DNA from: Roseibium album
GTDB taxonomy: Bacteria; Pseudomonadota; Alphaproteobacteria; Rhizobiales; Stappiaceae
NCBI RefSeq assembly: GCF_001404515.1
Contig: NZ_CXWE01000006.1
Location: 310,001-374,000 of the forward strand
Direction of reading: 5' to 3'
Length of the DNA stretch: 64,000 nt
Numbering within the stretch: position 1 is the first letter of the stretch; each line of letters starts with the position of its first letter. Positions 16,683 through 26,788 of the stretch are shown here, piece by piece. The position numbers were made by a program, and so were the translations under genes. The notes under the pieces are model-generated. The model worked only from the letters and a program-made list of their open reading frames with translations. It had not been told where the DNA came from and searched no databases.

Positions 16683-18203
16683 TCAGGTGGTCTTTATTTG
16701 AACGTCTGCCTGGATAACCTTACCCAGCTGACTTGCGCGTTTGCGCAAACGTTCGCCGTCGAGGTTTGCCAGTTCGTCGCCGAGTTCGATCAGAAGACCC
16801 GTTTCCGTCCTGACCAGACCAACCTTCGGAAGCAGGCCCGCCATTGACGCGCTCAGGAGCGAGGCAACCCGCATGGTTGCACCCAGCACCTTTGCCCGAA
16901 TACGCAACCGGTCGGTGAACAGCTGCCGGATAACCTGCGACAGGGCGCCCTCGCGCAATCCCATGTGCCGGTAAAACACGGCCGCTGCCACGTAAGCGCG
17001 GCTGGAATGGTCCAGACCGACAAAGGATGCGTTCGAGATGATGTTCAGGCTCTGCTCGCCCCGGTAGTCCGGATGCGCCCGCCAACCGATATCGGAAAGC
17101 AGGCACGCGGCATGGCGCAATCGTCTTTCGTTTGCGGTTTCCTCAATTTCCAGCTCGTGGAACAACAGATCGGTCCAGGCAATCAGCTCCTCGGCATGGT
17201 CGGGTGACCGGGCCCTGAGAACACACAGTTCACGCGCCGCCTCGATGACGGGATCTTGCGCCTGCATCTCGGGCGACAGTTTTTCGTGCAAAAGTCCTTC
17301 GCGAACCCCGGTTGCCGAAAAGACCAGGCGTTCGGCCTTCATTGATGTCAGAACCTGTTCAAGCACGACGGCTCCGATCGGCACCAGGGGCCGGCGCTGC
17401 TTGGACACCACTTCCGCCAATTCAATTCCCTCAAGGCTGGGCACCGCGATCTTGCGGCAGAATGAAATCGCCTCCTCTGCACTTATCTCGTAGTTGTGCA
17501 TCACGTGCAGCGGGTAATTGTTCTGCATCAGGTGCAATCGCCCCAGAGATCGCCACGTACCACCGACCGCATAGAACGTTCGTTCGCCGGGGTGAAGTCC
17601 CGGCCATTCATAACCGCCGAGAGCTTCTTCCGTGATTTGCCTTGCTTTGGAAATGTTTCCACCGGCTTCTTCGGAAAGGCGCAATCCGCCAAGCGGGAAA
17701 GTCGATCCCTTACCGGGTTTCTTTCCCTCGATTTCAACCAGCTCCAGGCTGCCGCCGCCCATGTCACCGACAATTCCGCGTGGCTGCCAGAAACCGGCAA
17801 CTACCCCGAGAGCCGAATAGAAGGCTTCTTCGCTTCCGTCGAGAATACGGACAGGAGCTTGCAGTATCCGTTCCACTTCACCGACAAATTCATCACCGTT
17901 CGCCGCGTCTCGTGCCGCAGCTGTGGCAAAGACATAAAGTTCCTTGCAGGCGGTGTGCTCAATCAGTGCCCTGAAGCGCACCAGTTCTCCCAAGGCGAGT
18001 TTCACGGACGCATCCGTCAAGCGTCCGGTCGCCGCTATTCCGCGTCCGAGACCGGCCAGAAGCTTTTCGTTGAACAGCATCGTGGGCGTGCGCGCCTTGC
18101 GTTCGTAAATCACAAGGCGCACCGAGTTGGAGCCGATATCCACGACCGCCACCGGTCCTGTTCCATTGAGCCGGCCGCGTGCAGGCTTGAACTGGCTTGT
18201 CAT
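16683..18203 (-). CDS. ppx: Exopolyphosphatase (Ppx/GppA family)
   Basis: A 506-residue enzyme that removes terminal phosphate from polyphosphate, and possibly hydrolyses pppGpp. It has the actin-like ATPase fold signature VAVVDIGSNSVRLVIYE at the N-terminus, the phosphate-2 loop GDMGGGSLELVEI, and a C-terminal HD-like helical domain (RLRHAACLLSDIGWRAHPDYR). It starts one base after the ppk stop, with GAGGATAG as ribosome site lying inside the end of ppk. Synthesis and breakdown of polyphosphate are therefore translated from one message. Confidence 0.95.
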   Translation of the reverse strand: MTSQFKPARGRLNGTGPVAVVDIGSNSVRLVIYERKARTPTMLFNEKLLAGLGRGIAATGRLTDASVKLALGELVRFRALIEHTACKELYVFATAAARDAANGDEFVGEVERILQAPVRILDGSEEAFYSALGVVAGFWQPRGIVGDMGGGSLELVEIEGKKPGKGSTFPLGGLRLSEEAGGNISKARQITEEALGGYEWPGLHPGERTFYAVGGTWRSLGRLHLMQNNYPLHVMHNYEISAEEAISFCRKIAVPSLEGIELAEVVSKQRRPLVPIGAVVLEQVLTSMKAERLVFSATGVREGLLHEKLSPEMQAQDPVIEAARELCVLRARSPDHAEELIAWTDLLFHELEIEETANERRLRHAACLLSDIGWRAHPDYRGEQSLNIISNASFVGLDHSSRAYVAAAVFYRHMGLREGALSQVIRQLFTDRLRIRAKVLGATMRVASLLSASMAGLLPKVGLVRTETGLLIELGDELANLDGERLRKRASQLGKVIQADVQIKTT

Positions 18204-18204
18204 G

Positions 18205-20415
18205 CTATCCTCGTTTTTGCCGTTTCAGAAACGGCTTCGGACGATCGCTCTTCAGGGATTTGCCCCTGCCGGAGAGCGATGGATTGGTCATGAAATATCT
18301 ATGCGCGTTGAACGGTTCCTCGTTTGGCCCCGGTTCGATACGCTCGTGACTGCCATCCGAGCGGATGCGCCAACTTTGCTGATTGTCCTTCAGGTTGGCA
18401 ACCATGATCTGATCAAGGACCTGTTCATGCACGGTCGGTGTCATCAGGGGAGACAGCACCTCAACACGCCTGTCAATGTTTCGCGGCATCAGGTCGGCCG
18501 AACCGATATAGACGTGGGCCTCAGGCGACGGCAGCCCCTGACCATTGCCGAAGCAGAAGATCCTTGAATGTTCCAGGAATCTGCCGACGATGGATTTCAC
18601 CCGGATATTTTCCGACAGGCCTTCGATGCCAGGCCGAAGACAGCAGATCCCGCGGATGACCAGGTCGATCTGCACCCCTGCCTGGCTTGCGCGATAGAGC
18701 GAATCGATGATCTCCGGATCGACCAGAGAGTTCATCTTCATCCAGATCTGGGCAGGACGCCCCTGCCTGACATGTTCGATCTCGGCTTCGGTCAATTCAA
18801 GCATGCGCCGCCGCAGGTTTACCGGTGACACGAGGAGGTGGTTGAGTTCTTCCGGCTCGGCATAACCGGTGATGAAATTGAAAACTCGGGCCGCGTCCTC
18901 GGCAATTCCGGGATCGTCGGTGAAGAAGGAAAGGTCCTCATAAATCCGCGCCGTAATCGGATGGTAGTTGCCCGTACCGATGTGGCAATAGGTCTTCAGC
19001 TGGCCGTGCTCGCGCTTGATTACCATGGAAAGTTTCGAGTGCGTTTTCAATTCGATGAAGCCGAATACCACCTGAACCCCTGCCCGCTCCAGGTCGCGAG
19101 CCCATTTGATGTTGGCTTCTTCATCGAACCTGGCTTTCAGCTCGACAAGTGCCGTAACCGATTTGCCGGCTTCGGCGGCCTCTGCCAGGGCCTTGACGAT
19201 CGGCGAGTTGTTTGAGGTTCGGTAGAGCGTCTGCTTGATGGCAACCACATCCGGGTCGCGCGCGGCCTGCCGCAGGTACTGGACCACCACATCGAAGGAT
19301 TCATACGGGTGATGGACCACGATATCCTTCTGGTGAATGGCCGCCAGACAATCGCCGCCATGTTCGCGAATGCGCTCGGGAAACCGCGCCGTATAGGGCT
19401 CGAACTTGAGGTCCTGGCGCTCGAGATCGACGATTTGAGAAAGGTTGTTCAACGCGAGCAAACCGGTGGCCAGGAAAATCTCGCTTTCGCTGACATCCAG
19501 TGCGTCCGCAACGAATTCCCGCAGAGCCGGCGGGGTCGTTTCCTGGATTTCCAGCCTGATGACGGACCCGCGGCGACGGCGTTTCAGCGCACTTTCAAAC
19601 AGTCGAACGAGGTCCTCGGCTTCTTCTTCGATTTCAAGATCGCTATCGCGAATGACCCGAAAGGCGCCCTTGCCTCGAATTTCATATCCGGGAAACAGCC
19701 GGCCGATAAACATGCTCACGACATGCTCGATTGCAATGAAGCGGGCGGCTCCGTCGCCACCATTCGGCAGACGGACGAACCGATCGACCTGGTTGGGAAT
19801 TCTGAGCAACGCAATCATTCCGCGGCTGCCGGACGTCGGCACCAGCTCGAACACGATTGAAAAACCAAGGTTCGGGATAAAGGGGAACGGATGCGCGGGG
19901 TCGATTGCCAGTGGCGTTAGCACCGGGAAGACATAGGCCAGAAAATACTCCTGAAGCCAGGTCTTGTCCGCCTGGGTCAAGGCGTCGCTCAGAAGGATTT
20001 CAATTCCCTTCGCAGCTATCTCTCTGCGGATTTCACCCCAGATCTGCTGCTGCGATGCCTGAAGATCACGCACGGCGGCACTGATCTTCTCCAGTTGCTC
20101 GGTGGGGGTCAGTCCGTCATCGGAAAGATTGGTAACCTCGGCACGCTGCTGTCCACGCAGGCCCGCGACGCGGACCATAAAAAATTCATCCAGATTGTTC
20201 GCCGAGATCGACAGGAACCGTACCCGTTCCAACAACGGGTGGCGATTGTTCATCGCTTCTTCAAGAACACGCAGATTGAACTGCAGCCAGGACAATTCCC
20301 GATTCATGAACCTGGCAGGCGACCTCGCCAGATCTTCCTCCGGCATCTCGTCTTCAACACCGCGCAGATCCGAGGAAGCGGAAAGAATGTCTGAAAGATC
20401 GGTCGTTTCATTCAT
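18205..20415 (-). CDS. ppk1: Polyphosphate kinase 1 (RNA-degrading-fold, HKD type)
   Basis: A 736-residue enzyme that makes polyphosphate from ATP. N-domain ([19 protein letters not shown]), head domain and two PLD-like C domains are in order. The autophosphorylated His sits in the segment [17 protein letters not shown], followed by [11 protein letters not shown]. The second catalytic His is in the [18 protein letters not shown] region. Length and motifs are normal. It precedes ppx with a one-base gap. An upstream gap of about 110 bp separates it from the Hda-like gene on the same strand, so all may belong to one long operon. Confidence 0.96.
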   Translation of the reverse strand: MNETTDLSDILSASSDLRGVEDEMPEEDLARSPARFMNRELSWLQFNLRVLEEAMNNRHPLLERVRFLSISANNLDEFFMVRVAGLRGQQRAEVTNLSDDGLTPTEQLEKISAAVRDLQASQQQIWGEIRREIAAKGIEILLSDALTQADKTWLQEYFLAYVFPVLTPLAIDPAHPFPFIPNLGFSIVFELVPTSGSRGMIALLRIPNQVDRFVRLPNGGDGAARFIAIEHVVSMFIGRLFPGYEIRGKGAFRVIRDSDLEIEEEAEDLVRLFESALKRRRRGSVIRLEIQETTPPALREFVADALDVSESEIFLATGLLALNNLSQIVDLERQDLKFEPYTARFPERIREHGGDCLAAIHQKDIVVHHPYESFDVVVQYLRQAARDPDVVAIKQTLYRTSNNSPIVKALAEAAEAGKSVTALVELKARFDEEANIKWARDLERAGVQVVFGFIELKTHSKLSMVIKREHGQLKTYCHIGTGNYHPITARIYEDLSFFTDDPGIAEDAARVFNFITGYAEPEELNHLLVSPVNLRRRMLELTEAEIEHVRQGRPAQIWMKMNSLVDPEIIDSLYRASQAGVQIDLVIRGICCLRPGIEGLSENIRVKSIVGRFLEHSRIFCFGNGQGLPSPEAHVYIGSADLMPRNIDRRVEVLSPLMTPTVHEQVLDQIMVANLKDNQQSWRIRSDGSHERIEPGPNEEPFNAHRYFMTNPSLSGRGKSLKSDRPKPFLKRQKRG

Positions 20416-20524
20416 GGCATTTTTCCTTCGCCCCCGCTTCCGGCGATCTCTGTCTCAATGCATGCAGATTGAGTAACACGGCGTGAGCGGCAGGCAAATG
20501 ACACCATTGTCGCAAGCAAACAAC

Positions 20525-21205
20525 TCACTGGCCTTTATGCACATTTTCCAATACCCGGCCAACAAGCGGCTTGGTTATCTTCACACGACCGGCCAGAGCT
20601 TCCCGGTCAATGGCCTGCACCGCCTGCATCGCCACCTCCAGTGATCTTTCCATGCGGACGACAAGATAGTCCACAACGCCGATATCAACCGATATCTGCC
20701 GGTCGGCAAAAAGCTTGACGAGCACGCGGCGCAAAAGGTCGTCGTCCGGTTCCAGAATTTCCACCGGTGTCGCCGCACGCAGGCGCGACATGAGGTCAGG
20801 CAACGTGATCTTCCAGCTCGCCGGCCACGTCCTACTGGTGATGAGCACCTTTTTGCCAGCTTGCCGCGAAGCATTCAAAAGGTGAAAGAGTGCAGTGTCA
20901 TTGACACCGAGATGCGTATCTTCAATCACGGCGGCGGGCGCTACCAAAAGGTCTTCCACGACATCCGCCGCAAGCTCCCTGGCCGATATCACGGACGCCC
21001 CGCTTTCATCCTGAAACGCGCGGACCAGATGCGTTTTTCCCGACCCCACCGGCCCGGCAAGGACCACGACAGGTGACGGCCAGTCAGGCCACCGCGAAAG
21101 CAGCTCGAATGCCGCCTTGTTGGAGACGCCCACCAAGTAGTCGTCGCGCGTGAGAGCAGCTTCGTGCGGTAGCTCTAACGGTAGCTGGCGCGGAGGTTCC
21201 GCCAT
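20525..21205 (-). CDS. hdaA: Hda-like DnaA-family ATPase (regulatory inactivation of DnaA)
   Basis: A 226-residue protein with the DnaA AAA+ core but no DNA-binding domain IV, the size of Hda/HdaA. Walker A is GPVGSGKTH (51-59) and the sensor region LITSRTWPASW is visible. The N-terminus QLPLELP matches the clamp-binding motif QLxLxL used by Hda to attach to the DNA polymerase sliding clamp. In alphaproteobacteria HdaA limits re-initiation. The ATG at 21205 (MAEPPRQ) is chosen because the clamp motif then lies at the N-terminus; the longer frame reads into perM. It follows the perM gene by 11 bp. Confidence 0.88.
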   Translation of the reverse strand: MAEPPRQLPLELPHEAALTRDDYLVGVSNKAAFELLSRWPDWPSPVVVLAGPVGSGKTHLVRAFQDESGASVISARELAADVVEDLLVAPAAVIEDTHLGVNDTALFHLLNASRQAGKKVLITSRTWPASWKITLPDLMSRLRAATPVEILEPDDDLLRRVLVKLFADRQISVDIGVVDYLVVRMERSLEVAMQAVQAIDREALAGRVKITKPLVGRVLENVHKGQ

Positions 21206-21216
21206 GATCGTGTCAC

Positions 21217-22302
21217 TTACTCTTCGGCTGTCGTCTTCGTACGGCCGATACCCTTGTAAACCGGGCTTGCTAGGTACTGCCTCAGAGCAAAACGTGCAAG
21301 CACCCCGATCATGGCCGCGGCGGGAACGGCAATCAGCATCCCTACAAATCCAAAGAGAGATCCGAAGGCGAACAAGGCAAACATCAGGGTGACCGGATGC
21401 AGCCCCGTACTTTCGCCGACGAGTTTTGGCTGCAGCACATTGCCTTCCAGGAACTGGCCGACCGCAAACACAGCTCCCACCACAAGTATCCACGGCCAGT
21501 CCGGCCAGAACTGCACCAGTGCAACGCCGACAGACAACACAAAGCCGAGTGCCGCTCCGACAAAGGGAATGAAACTCACAAGCCCTGCCGCCATGCCGAT
21601 CAGCAAACCGAAATTGAGCCCGACCAAGGCGAGCGATACCGCGTAAAAGAACCCGAGGATGACACAGACCGACACCTGACCGCGAACAAATCCGGCGACC
21701 GCTCCGTCCATTTCCTTTGCAAGGCCGCGAATTTCCCCCAGGTGATCGCGCGGGATCCAGCCGTCGATCCGCTCTACCATATGATCCCAGTCCAGCAGCA
21801 GATAGAAGGCAACCACCGGCGTGATCACGAACAGTGACAGGATGGACAGAAGGGCCTGACCTCCGCTCCAGATGGATTGCGCCAGCTTGCCGATAAAGGA
21901 CGCCCCCTGCCCGAGCAGATCGGTCATGGAGGATTGCAGGTCCTCCGGCGACAATCCGGCCAGACTGGCAAGATTGGCCGGGAAGTATTCCGCAAGCAGC
22001 GCCTGAAGACGCCGAACAAGGTCAGGGAAGTTTTCCAGAAAGGCTGCCAGCTGGTTGCCAAGGACAGGCAACAGCAGGACGAAGAACAGCGCCAGGACAA
22101 AAATGAAAGACAGCAAGATGGTCAGCGTCGCCCAAAGGCGGCTCATTCCCAGATTCTCAAGCCGGTCGCAGACCGGGTCGAGCAGGTATGCCACGGCCAT
22201 ACCGGCAACGAAGGGCAGCAGAACGCCTGAAAAAATGTAGAGAAACACGCAGGAAACAAGCAGGGAGATCAACCAGAATTGAACCTGACGGCGCAAAGTC
22301 AT
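21217..22302 (-). CDS. AI-2E family transporter (PerM/TqsA type)
   Basis: A 361-residue inner-membrane protein with about eight hydrophobic segments: paired helices at 10-48, one at 60-85, then the C-terminal group from 205 to 340. The family motif region FIPFVGAALGFVLSVGVALVQ is followed by the ending LAVPAAAMIGVLARFALRQYL. Members include autoinducer-2 exporters and sodium/proton antiporters, so the substrate is open. The ATG at 22302 follows GGGAGGAA. It is first in a same-strand run with the hda-like gene and is divergent from purM, the common alphaproteobacterial layout. Confidence 0.88.
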   Translation of the reverse strand: MTLRRQVQFWLISLLVSCVFLYIFSGVLLPFVAGMAVAYLLDPVCDRLENLGMSRLWATLTILLSFIFVLALFFVLLLPVLGNQLAAFLENFPDLVRRLQALLAEYFPANLASLAGLSPEDLQSSMTDLLGQGASFIGKLAQSIWSGGQALLSILSLFVITPVVAFYLLLDWDHMVERIDGWIPRDHLGEIRGLAKEMDGAVAGFVRGQVSVCVILGFFYAVSLALVGLNFGLLIGMAAGLVSFIPFVGAALGFVLSVGVALVQFWPDWPWILVVGAVFAVGQFLEGNVLQPKLVGESTGLHPVTLMFALFAFGSLFGFVGMLIAVPAAAMIGVLARFALRQYLASPVYKGIGRTKTTAEE

Positions 22303-22541
22303 GAAATTTCCTCCCAACGAGAAATCTGACGCGTTTCGGAAAGTCCGCGGCACGATACATAATTCGGAACAGGGTTCAGTCCTCCTTGCACATAGGTTGA
22401 GCGACCTTGTCCGGTCAAGGGGCGTATTTGACGTTGAAGACATCCGGCAGCTCTTGTGAAAAGCGCTGCAAGGCTGTATGCGCGGCAGGGATATTCAAGC
22501 ACGCCGTCAGCGAGCACATGGAAAACCAGACTGGAGCTGTC

Positions 22542-23624
22542 ATGAGCCATTCCAAGCCTTCAGGAAGCAATGGTCTGACCTACGCCGACGCCGGCGTCGA
22601 CATCGACGCGGGCAACGCGCTGGTCAATCGTATCAAACCCCTTGTCAAGGCAACATCACGGCCAGGTGCGGACAGTGACATAGGCGGATTTGGCGGTCTG
22701 TTCGACCTCAAGGGCGCCGGCTTCGACGATCCGATCCTTGTGGCGGCGAATGACGGTGTTGGCACCAAGCTGAAAATCGCCATCGAAACCGGCCAACATA
22801 GAACGGTCGGGATCGACCTGGTTGCCATGTGCGTCAACGATCTTGTTGTCCAGGGTGCCGAACCGCTGTTCTTTCTCGACTATTTTGCGACCGGTTCACT
22901 TGATGTCGACATCGCGAGCGATGTCGTGGCCGGGATTGCGGACGGCTGCAAACTGGCAGGTGCAGCCCTGATCGGCGGCGAGACCGCCGAGATGCCCGGA
23001 ATGTACAAGGAAGGCGACTACGACCTTGCTGGTTTCTCCGTCGGTGCCGTCGAACGAGGGCAAATCCTGCCACGCAAGGATGTTGCTCAAGGCGATGTGC
23101 TTTTGGGCCTGGCCTCCTCCGGCGTTCACTCCAACGGTTATTCCATGGTGCGAAAGATCATGGAACTGGCTGGACTTTCCTGGTCCGACGCGGCTTCGTT
23201 CGAGAACGGCAAGACGCTCGGAAGTGTCCTGATGGAACCGACGCGGATCTATGTCAAACCCTTGCTTTCCGCCCTGAAACAAACCGGCGGCATCAAGGCG
23301 CTCGCGCATATCACCGGCGGGGGGCTGCCTGAAAACCTTCCTCGCGTCCTGCCGGAAAACTGTTCGGCACGGATCGACCTTTCTTCCATCGATGCACCCG
23401 CGGTTTTTTCCTGGCTCGCCAAAACAGGTGGTGTTGCGGAGAAGGAAATGCTGCGCACCTTCAATTGTGGTGTCGGCATGGTGATCGTGGTTGCCGACGA
23501 CGAAGCAGATGACGTCGCCAGAGTACTGGAAAACGAAGGGGAGCGCGTGACTAGGATCGGCAGGATAGAGGCCGAGGGTGACGCACCGGTTCTTTTTGAC
23601 AATTCCCTGGGCCTGTCGGCATGA
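22542..23624 (+). CDS. purM: Phosphoribosylformylglycinamidine cyclo-ligase
   Basis: A 360-residue enzyme for the fifth step of purine synthesis, forming AIR from FGAM with ATP. Characteristic segments are [19 protein letters not shown], the [16 protein letters not shown] loop, [23 protein letters not shown] and [15 protein letters not shown]. The ATG at 22542 has GGAG five bases upstream; a start eight codons earlier (MENQTG) is possible. The 3' end overlaps purN by four bases (ATGA), so the two consecutive-pathway enzymes are translationally coupled. Confidence 0.96.
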   Translation: MSHSKPSGSNGLTYADAGVDIDAGNALVNRIKPLVKATSRPGADSDIGGFGGLFDLKGAGFDDPILVAANDGVGTKLKIAIETGQHRTVGIDLVAMCVNDLVVQGAEPLFFLDYFATGSLDVDIASDVVAGIADGCKLAGAALIGGETAEMPGMYKEGDYDLAGFSVGAVERGQILPRKDVAQGDVLLGLASSGVHSNGYSMVRKIMELAGLSWSDAASFENGKTLGSVLMEPTRIYVKPLLSALKQTGGIKALAHITGGGLPENLPRVLPENCSARIDLSSIDAPAVFSWLAKTGGVAEKEMLRTFNCGVGMVIVVADDEADDVARVLENEGERVTRIGRIEAEGDAPVLFDNSLGLSA

Positions 23625-24268
23625 ACCGCAAGCGTACAGCCGTCCTGATTTCGGGTCGCGGCTCGAACATGGGTGCTCTGATCTCGGCGGCCATGGCTCC
23701 CTCCTATCCCGCGGAAATCACGCTGGTCATTTCCAACCGGCCGGATGCCAAGGGGCTTGAACGTGCGGCCGAGTTTGGTATCGCGACGGCAGTTGTCGAT
23801 CACAAAGACTTTGCCGGAGACCGGCAGGCGTTTGAAAAAGCAATCGACGACGTCCTGAAAGAGCACAGGATCGATCTTGTCGCTCTTGCCGGTTTCATGC
23901 GCATCCTGACACCCTATCTAGTCAACGCGTGGTCGGGCCGCATGATCAACATTCATCCGGCTCTGCTTCCCTCCTTCAAGGGACTGGCAACTCACGAACG
24001 CGCGCTGGAAGAAGGCGTAAAGCTTCATGGCGCGACGGTTCATTTCGTTTCGGCGGAAATGGACGATGGTCCGATCATCGTACAGGGCGCCGTCCCGGTT
24101 CTCGATCATGACACGCCCGATACGCTCGCCGCGCGCGTGCTTGACGTCGAGCACAAGATTTACCCGAAGGCGCTGGAACTCGTTGCAACCGGCAAAACGA
24201 AGGTGACCGGAGCACGGGTCGTCACAGGTGCTGAAAACAACAATTCAGCGGAGCTTATCTGGCCCTGA
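23621..24268 (+). CDS. purN: Phosphoribosylglycinamide formyltransferase
   Basis: A 215-residue enzyme that transfers the formyl group of 10-formyl-THF to GAR, the third step of purine synthesis. The N-terminal [15 protein letters not shown] loop binds the phosphoribosyl group. The catalytic block [14 protein letters not shown] and [13 protein letters not shown] contains the Asn-His pair, and the Asp of EMDDGPII completes it. Start ATG overlaps the purM stop. It converges on the amidohydrolase gene 27 bp away. Confidence 0.96.
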   Translation: MNRKRTAVLISGRGSNMGALISAAMAPSYPAEITLVISNRPDAKGLERAAEFGIATAVVDHKDFAGDRQAFEKAIDDVLKEHRIDLVALAGFMRILTPYLVNAWSGRMINIHPALLPSFKGLATHERALEEGVKLHGATVHFVSAEMDDGPIIVQGAVPVLDHDTPDTLAARVLDVEHKIYPKALELVATGKTKVTGARVVTGAENNNSAELIWP

Positions 24269-24296
24269 GAGGACCAGCACCCTTGTGGCCAGGGCC
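24261..24296. other. Inverted repeat spanning two convergent stop codons
   Basis: Arms GGCCCTG (24261-24267) and CAGGGCC (24290-24296) with a 22-base centre, followed on the plus strand by TATTTT. The arms overlap the purN stop and the end of the convergent amidohydrolase gene. It may be a weak terminator; the long loop makes this uncertain. Confidence 0.3.
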
Positions 24297-25198
24297 TATT
24301 TTGTGCCGATCTGATCCATCGTGATTTCGCGACCGAAATACCTTTCGGCATTCTTGTAGGCGATCTTCTCGGCGACTTCCCGCGGCAGTTTTGACAGCCA
24401 GAGCCGGTTCGTTGTCATGATCTCGGAATAGCTGTCCCATTGGCTGTTGACCCAGGTATCGCTGCCGATCATCAACCTGTCCTGAAAATCGAAAATGATT
24501 TCAAGCCATTGCGGATCGAGCGTCTCACCGCGACCCAGAATATTGTACTCGCGCAGGGATGTGTCGGCGAGCAGTTCCGGAAATTCATCCATCAACGCAT
24601 AAACCTCCGGCGCAGGTGATCCAAGACCCGCATGCGCCCAGATGATCTTCACTTCGGGGTCCAGTCCGTAGAGCCAGCGGATCGGCTCAGTGCCGGAATG
24701 AACATGAAGATAGATGTCCCGTTCCTTCGCCATCGCAATGATCTTCCGGAAAAGTGCCTCGTCCGAGGTATCAAGCTGGCGGATGTGAAATTCACCAATG
24801 CCTTCATGCGGATAGCTTTCAAGTCGCTCTTCCAGATAGCTGTCCATGCCATCCATCTTGGTCCAGTTGGAAGATCCGGCAGCACCGTGATAGGGGCGCA
24901 ACTCCGGGACAATCCGGTTGGGTGCATATTCCCACAACATGACCGTGCCCTCATCGGGTGTCGAAGAGACCAGCGCCATGGCAACACCGTTCTGGTCCAT
25001 GAGCTCGACAATGCTCTTGACCGGATATCGATCCCACGCCGGTTCCTTGTAGTGCACATGCGCATCGAACAACGGCAGCTTCCAGACATCCTCTCCGATC
25101 GCCTCGTGGTCACCATCAGCGTTCGCAGTCGTCAAGGAGAGCATCAAGGATATGACACCAAATACCGGGAACAAATATCTGAAGCACGATCCGGGCAT
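24296..25198 (-). CDS. Exported amidohydrolase-family protein (amidohydrolase_2, TIM-barrel)
   Basis: A 300-residue protein with a signal peptide (residues 1-28, ending TTANA) and a TIM-barrel hydrolase body. Metal ligands fit FDAHVHY (HxH near the N-terminus), YLHVHSG, IIWAHAGLG and the C-terminal Asp in MIGSDTWVNSQW. This is the amidohydrolase_2/decarboxylase-like group. Being exported is unusual for the family. The ATG at 25198 has AAAGG seven bases upstream; a start five codons earlier is also possible. It is divergent from the Asp-box protein gene. Substrate unknown. Confidence 0.8.
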   Translation of the reverse strand: MPGSCFRYLFPVFGVISLMLSLTTANADGDHEAIGEDVWKLPLFDAHVHYKEPAWDRYPVKSIVELMDQNGVAMALVSSTPDEGTVMLWEYAPNRIVPELRPYHGAAGSSNWTKMDGMDSYLEERLESYPHEGIGEFHIRQLDTSDEALFRKIIAMAKERDIYLHVHSGTEPIRWLYGLDPEVKIIWAHAGLGSPAPEVYALMDEFPELLADTSLREYNILGRGETLDPQWLEIIFDFQDRLMIGSDTWVNSQWDSYSEIMTTNRLWLSKLPREVAEKIAYKNAERYFGREITMDQIGTK

Positions 25199-25384
25199 AA
25201 ACTGACCTTTCATTTCACCAGCACTCTGTCAGAACTTATCCTAAAATATCGATTTTTCTATACCCATTATCATAATTTGGATTAATTCGCCCTTCATGAG
25301 TTGCATTCGAAAAAATGACATCCCCGGCACTTACCGGGTGCAATTACATGCTAAAATTGCACATCAACGGGAGGAGACCATGAG

Positions 25385-26545
25385 ATGCGCACTGGCGAAC
25401 TCACAATCCTTGTCGGTACCACCAAAGGTGCCTTTCTGATTTCCGGAGGCCGTGACAGGTCAGGATGGGCCGTCAAGGGACCACTATGCGATGGCTGGCC
25501 GGTCAACCACGTTGTCGGTGACGCTGAGAGCGACACATTGTGGGCAGGCGGAGGCAGTGACTGGAACGGTGCGGGGATCTGGCGATCCGACGATGGCGGC
25601 GATACCTGGGAGCTGACAAAACTCACAAGGGGTTCAATGGACGACTGGGCCGCGAATGATCCTGATTTTGCGAAGCTCATCGGCTGGATCGATCAACCCC
25701 AACCATTCGGCGATGATTTCTCGCAAATCTGGTCGCTTGGTTTCTTCCATGGAACACTCTATGCCGGCACCAAACCGGCCAAGCTTCTTGCCAGCCGTGA
25801 CAGGGGCAAGAGTTTCGAGCATGTGGACAGTCTTGCCAATCACCCTTCCGCTGACAGCTGGAATCCGGGTGCCGCAGGGCTCGTTCTGCATACGATTGTT
25901 TCCGATCCCAAGGATCCGGCGAAGCTCTGGATCGGCATTTCAGCGGCCGGTGTCTTTGCGACGGAAGACGGAGCCAGAACGTGGGAGCGGCGGAACCGGC
26001 TTTCCAACGCGGCTGCCTGCGAGGGTCATGACCATCCTGCCGCACCGAGAGACGGCGATACAGGTCATTGCGTCCACAACATGATGCGTGCGCCCGGCGA
26101 CGGCGATCTTCTTTACCAGCAAAACCACCATGGTGTATGGCGCTCCTCGGATGGCGGCCGGAGTTGGGACAGCATCAATGACGGCCTCCCCTCCACATTC
26201 GGTTTCCCGATCCGCGTTCATCCAAGGGATCCTCAGACCATCTGGACCATTCCACTCAACGGCGATGCCGCCGGCCGTTATCAACCCGATGCCTCGGCGG
26301 CGGTCTGGAAATCGTCGGATGGTGGTGAGAACTGGGAGGCGCAGCGAGACGGCCTGCCCCAGGAAGCCTGCTTCTTCACCGTTCTTCGCCAGGCAATGTC
26401 CGGCGATGACAGAGACCCGGCCGGTCTTTACTTCGGTACCAATTCAGGGTCGATCTTCGCCAGTTTCGACGAAGGCGATCACTGGCACGAAATCGCACGG
26501 CATCTGCCGACGGTGCTTTCGGTGGAGGTGATGGACCGGGCGTGA
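25385..26545 (+). CDS. Asp-box (BNR/sialidase-like beta-propeller) protein
   Basis: A 386-residue beta-propeller protein. At least six Asp-box motifs of form S/T-x-D-x-G-x-T/S-W occur: SDDGGDTW, SRDRGKSF, TEDGARTW, SSDGGRSW, SSDGGENW and SFDEGDHW. They are spaced as propeller blades, as in VPS10/sialidase/YCF48-like proteins. No signal peptide is visible, so it should be cytoplasmic, unlike most relatives. Catalytic Arg triad residues of true sialidases are not evident, so an enzymatic role is doubtful. GGGAGGAG lies eight bases before the ATG. Confidence 0.8.
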   Translation: MRTGELTILVGTTKGAFLISGGRDRSGWAVKGPLCDGWPVNHVVGDAESDTLWAGGGSDWNGAGIWRSDDGGDTWELTKLTRGSMDDWAANDPDFAKLIGWIDQPQPFGDDFSQIWSLGFFHGTLYAGTKPAKLLASRDRGKSFEHVDSLANHPSADSWNPGAAGLVLHTIVSDPKDPAKLWIGISAAGVFATEDGARTWERRNRLSNAAACEGHDHPAAPRDGDTGHCVHNMMRAPGDGDLLYQQNHHGVWRSSDGGRSWDSINDGLPSTFGFPIRVHPRDPQTIWTIPLNGDAAGRYQPDASAAVWKSSDGGENWEAQRDGLPQEACFFTVLRQAMSGDDRDPAGLYFGTNSGSIFASFDEGDHWHEIARHLPTVLSVEVMDRA

Positions 26546-26746
26546 CCTGCAGGCGGCGCATTTCAGTTACGAAACGCAAATGCCCATTGCCCCGCTTCCG
26601 TTTCTGATTTTTCCAGATCTTCCTGTTCACTTACCGAACGGACCAACTGATGAAACCCGGTATTCTCTGCTTGTTGTGCAGAAGCGCTGCCCGGTGGGTA
26701 TCCAGCATCTTGTCTGACCGGGATGACAAACCAATTCACATTAGAT

Positions 26747-26768
26747 ATACAGTCAATATGCAGTCAAT
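26747..26768 (+). promoter_or_regulatory. Tandem 11-bp direct repeat upstream of the MocR gene
   Basis: ATACAGTCAAT is followed without gap by ATGCAGTCAAT. The period of 11 bp, close to one helical turn, places both half-sites on one DNA face. The repeat ends 20 bp before the ATG of the MocR/GntR regulator. MocR proteins commonly bind direct repeats near their own promoter, so an autoregulatory operator is the likely reading. Confidence 0.55.
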
Positions 26769-26788
26769 TTTGAAAGACCCCACCGCGC

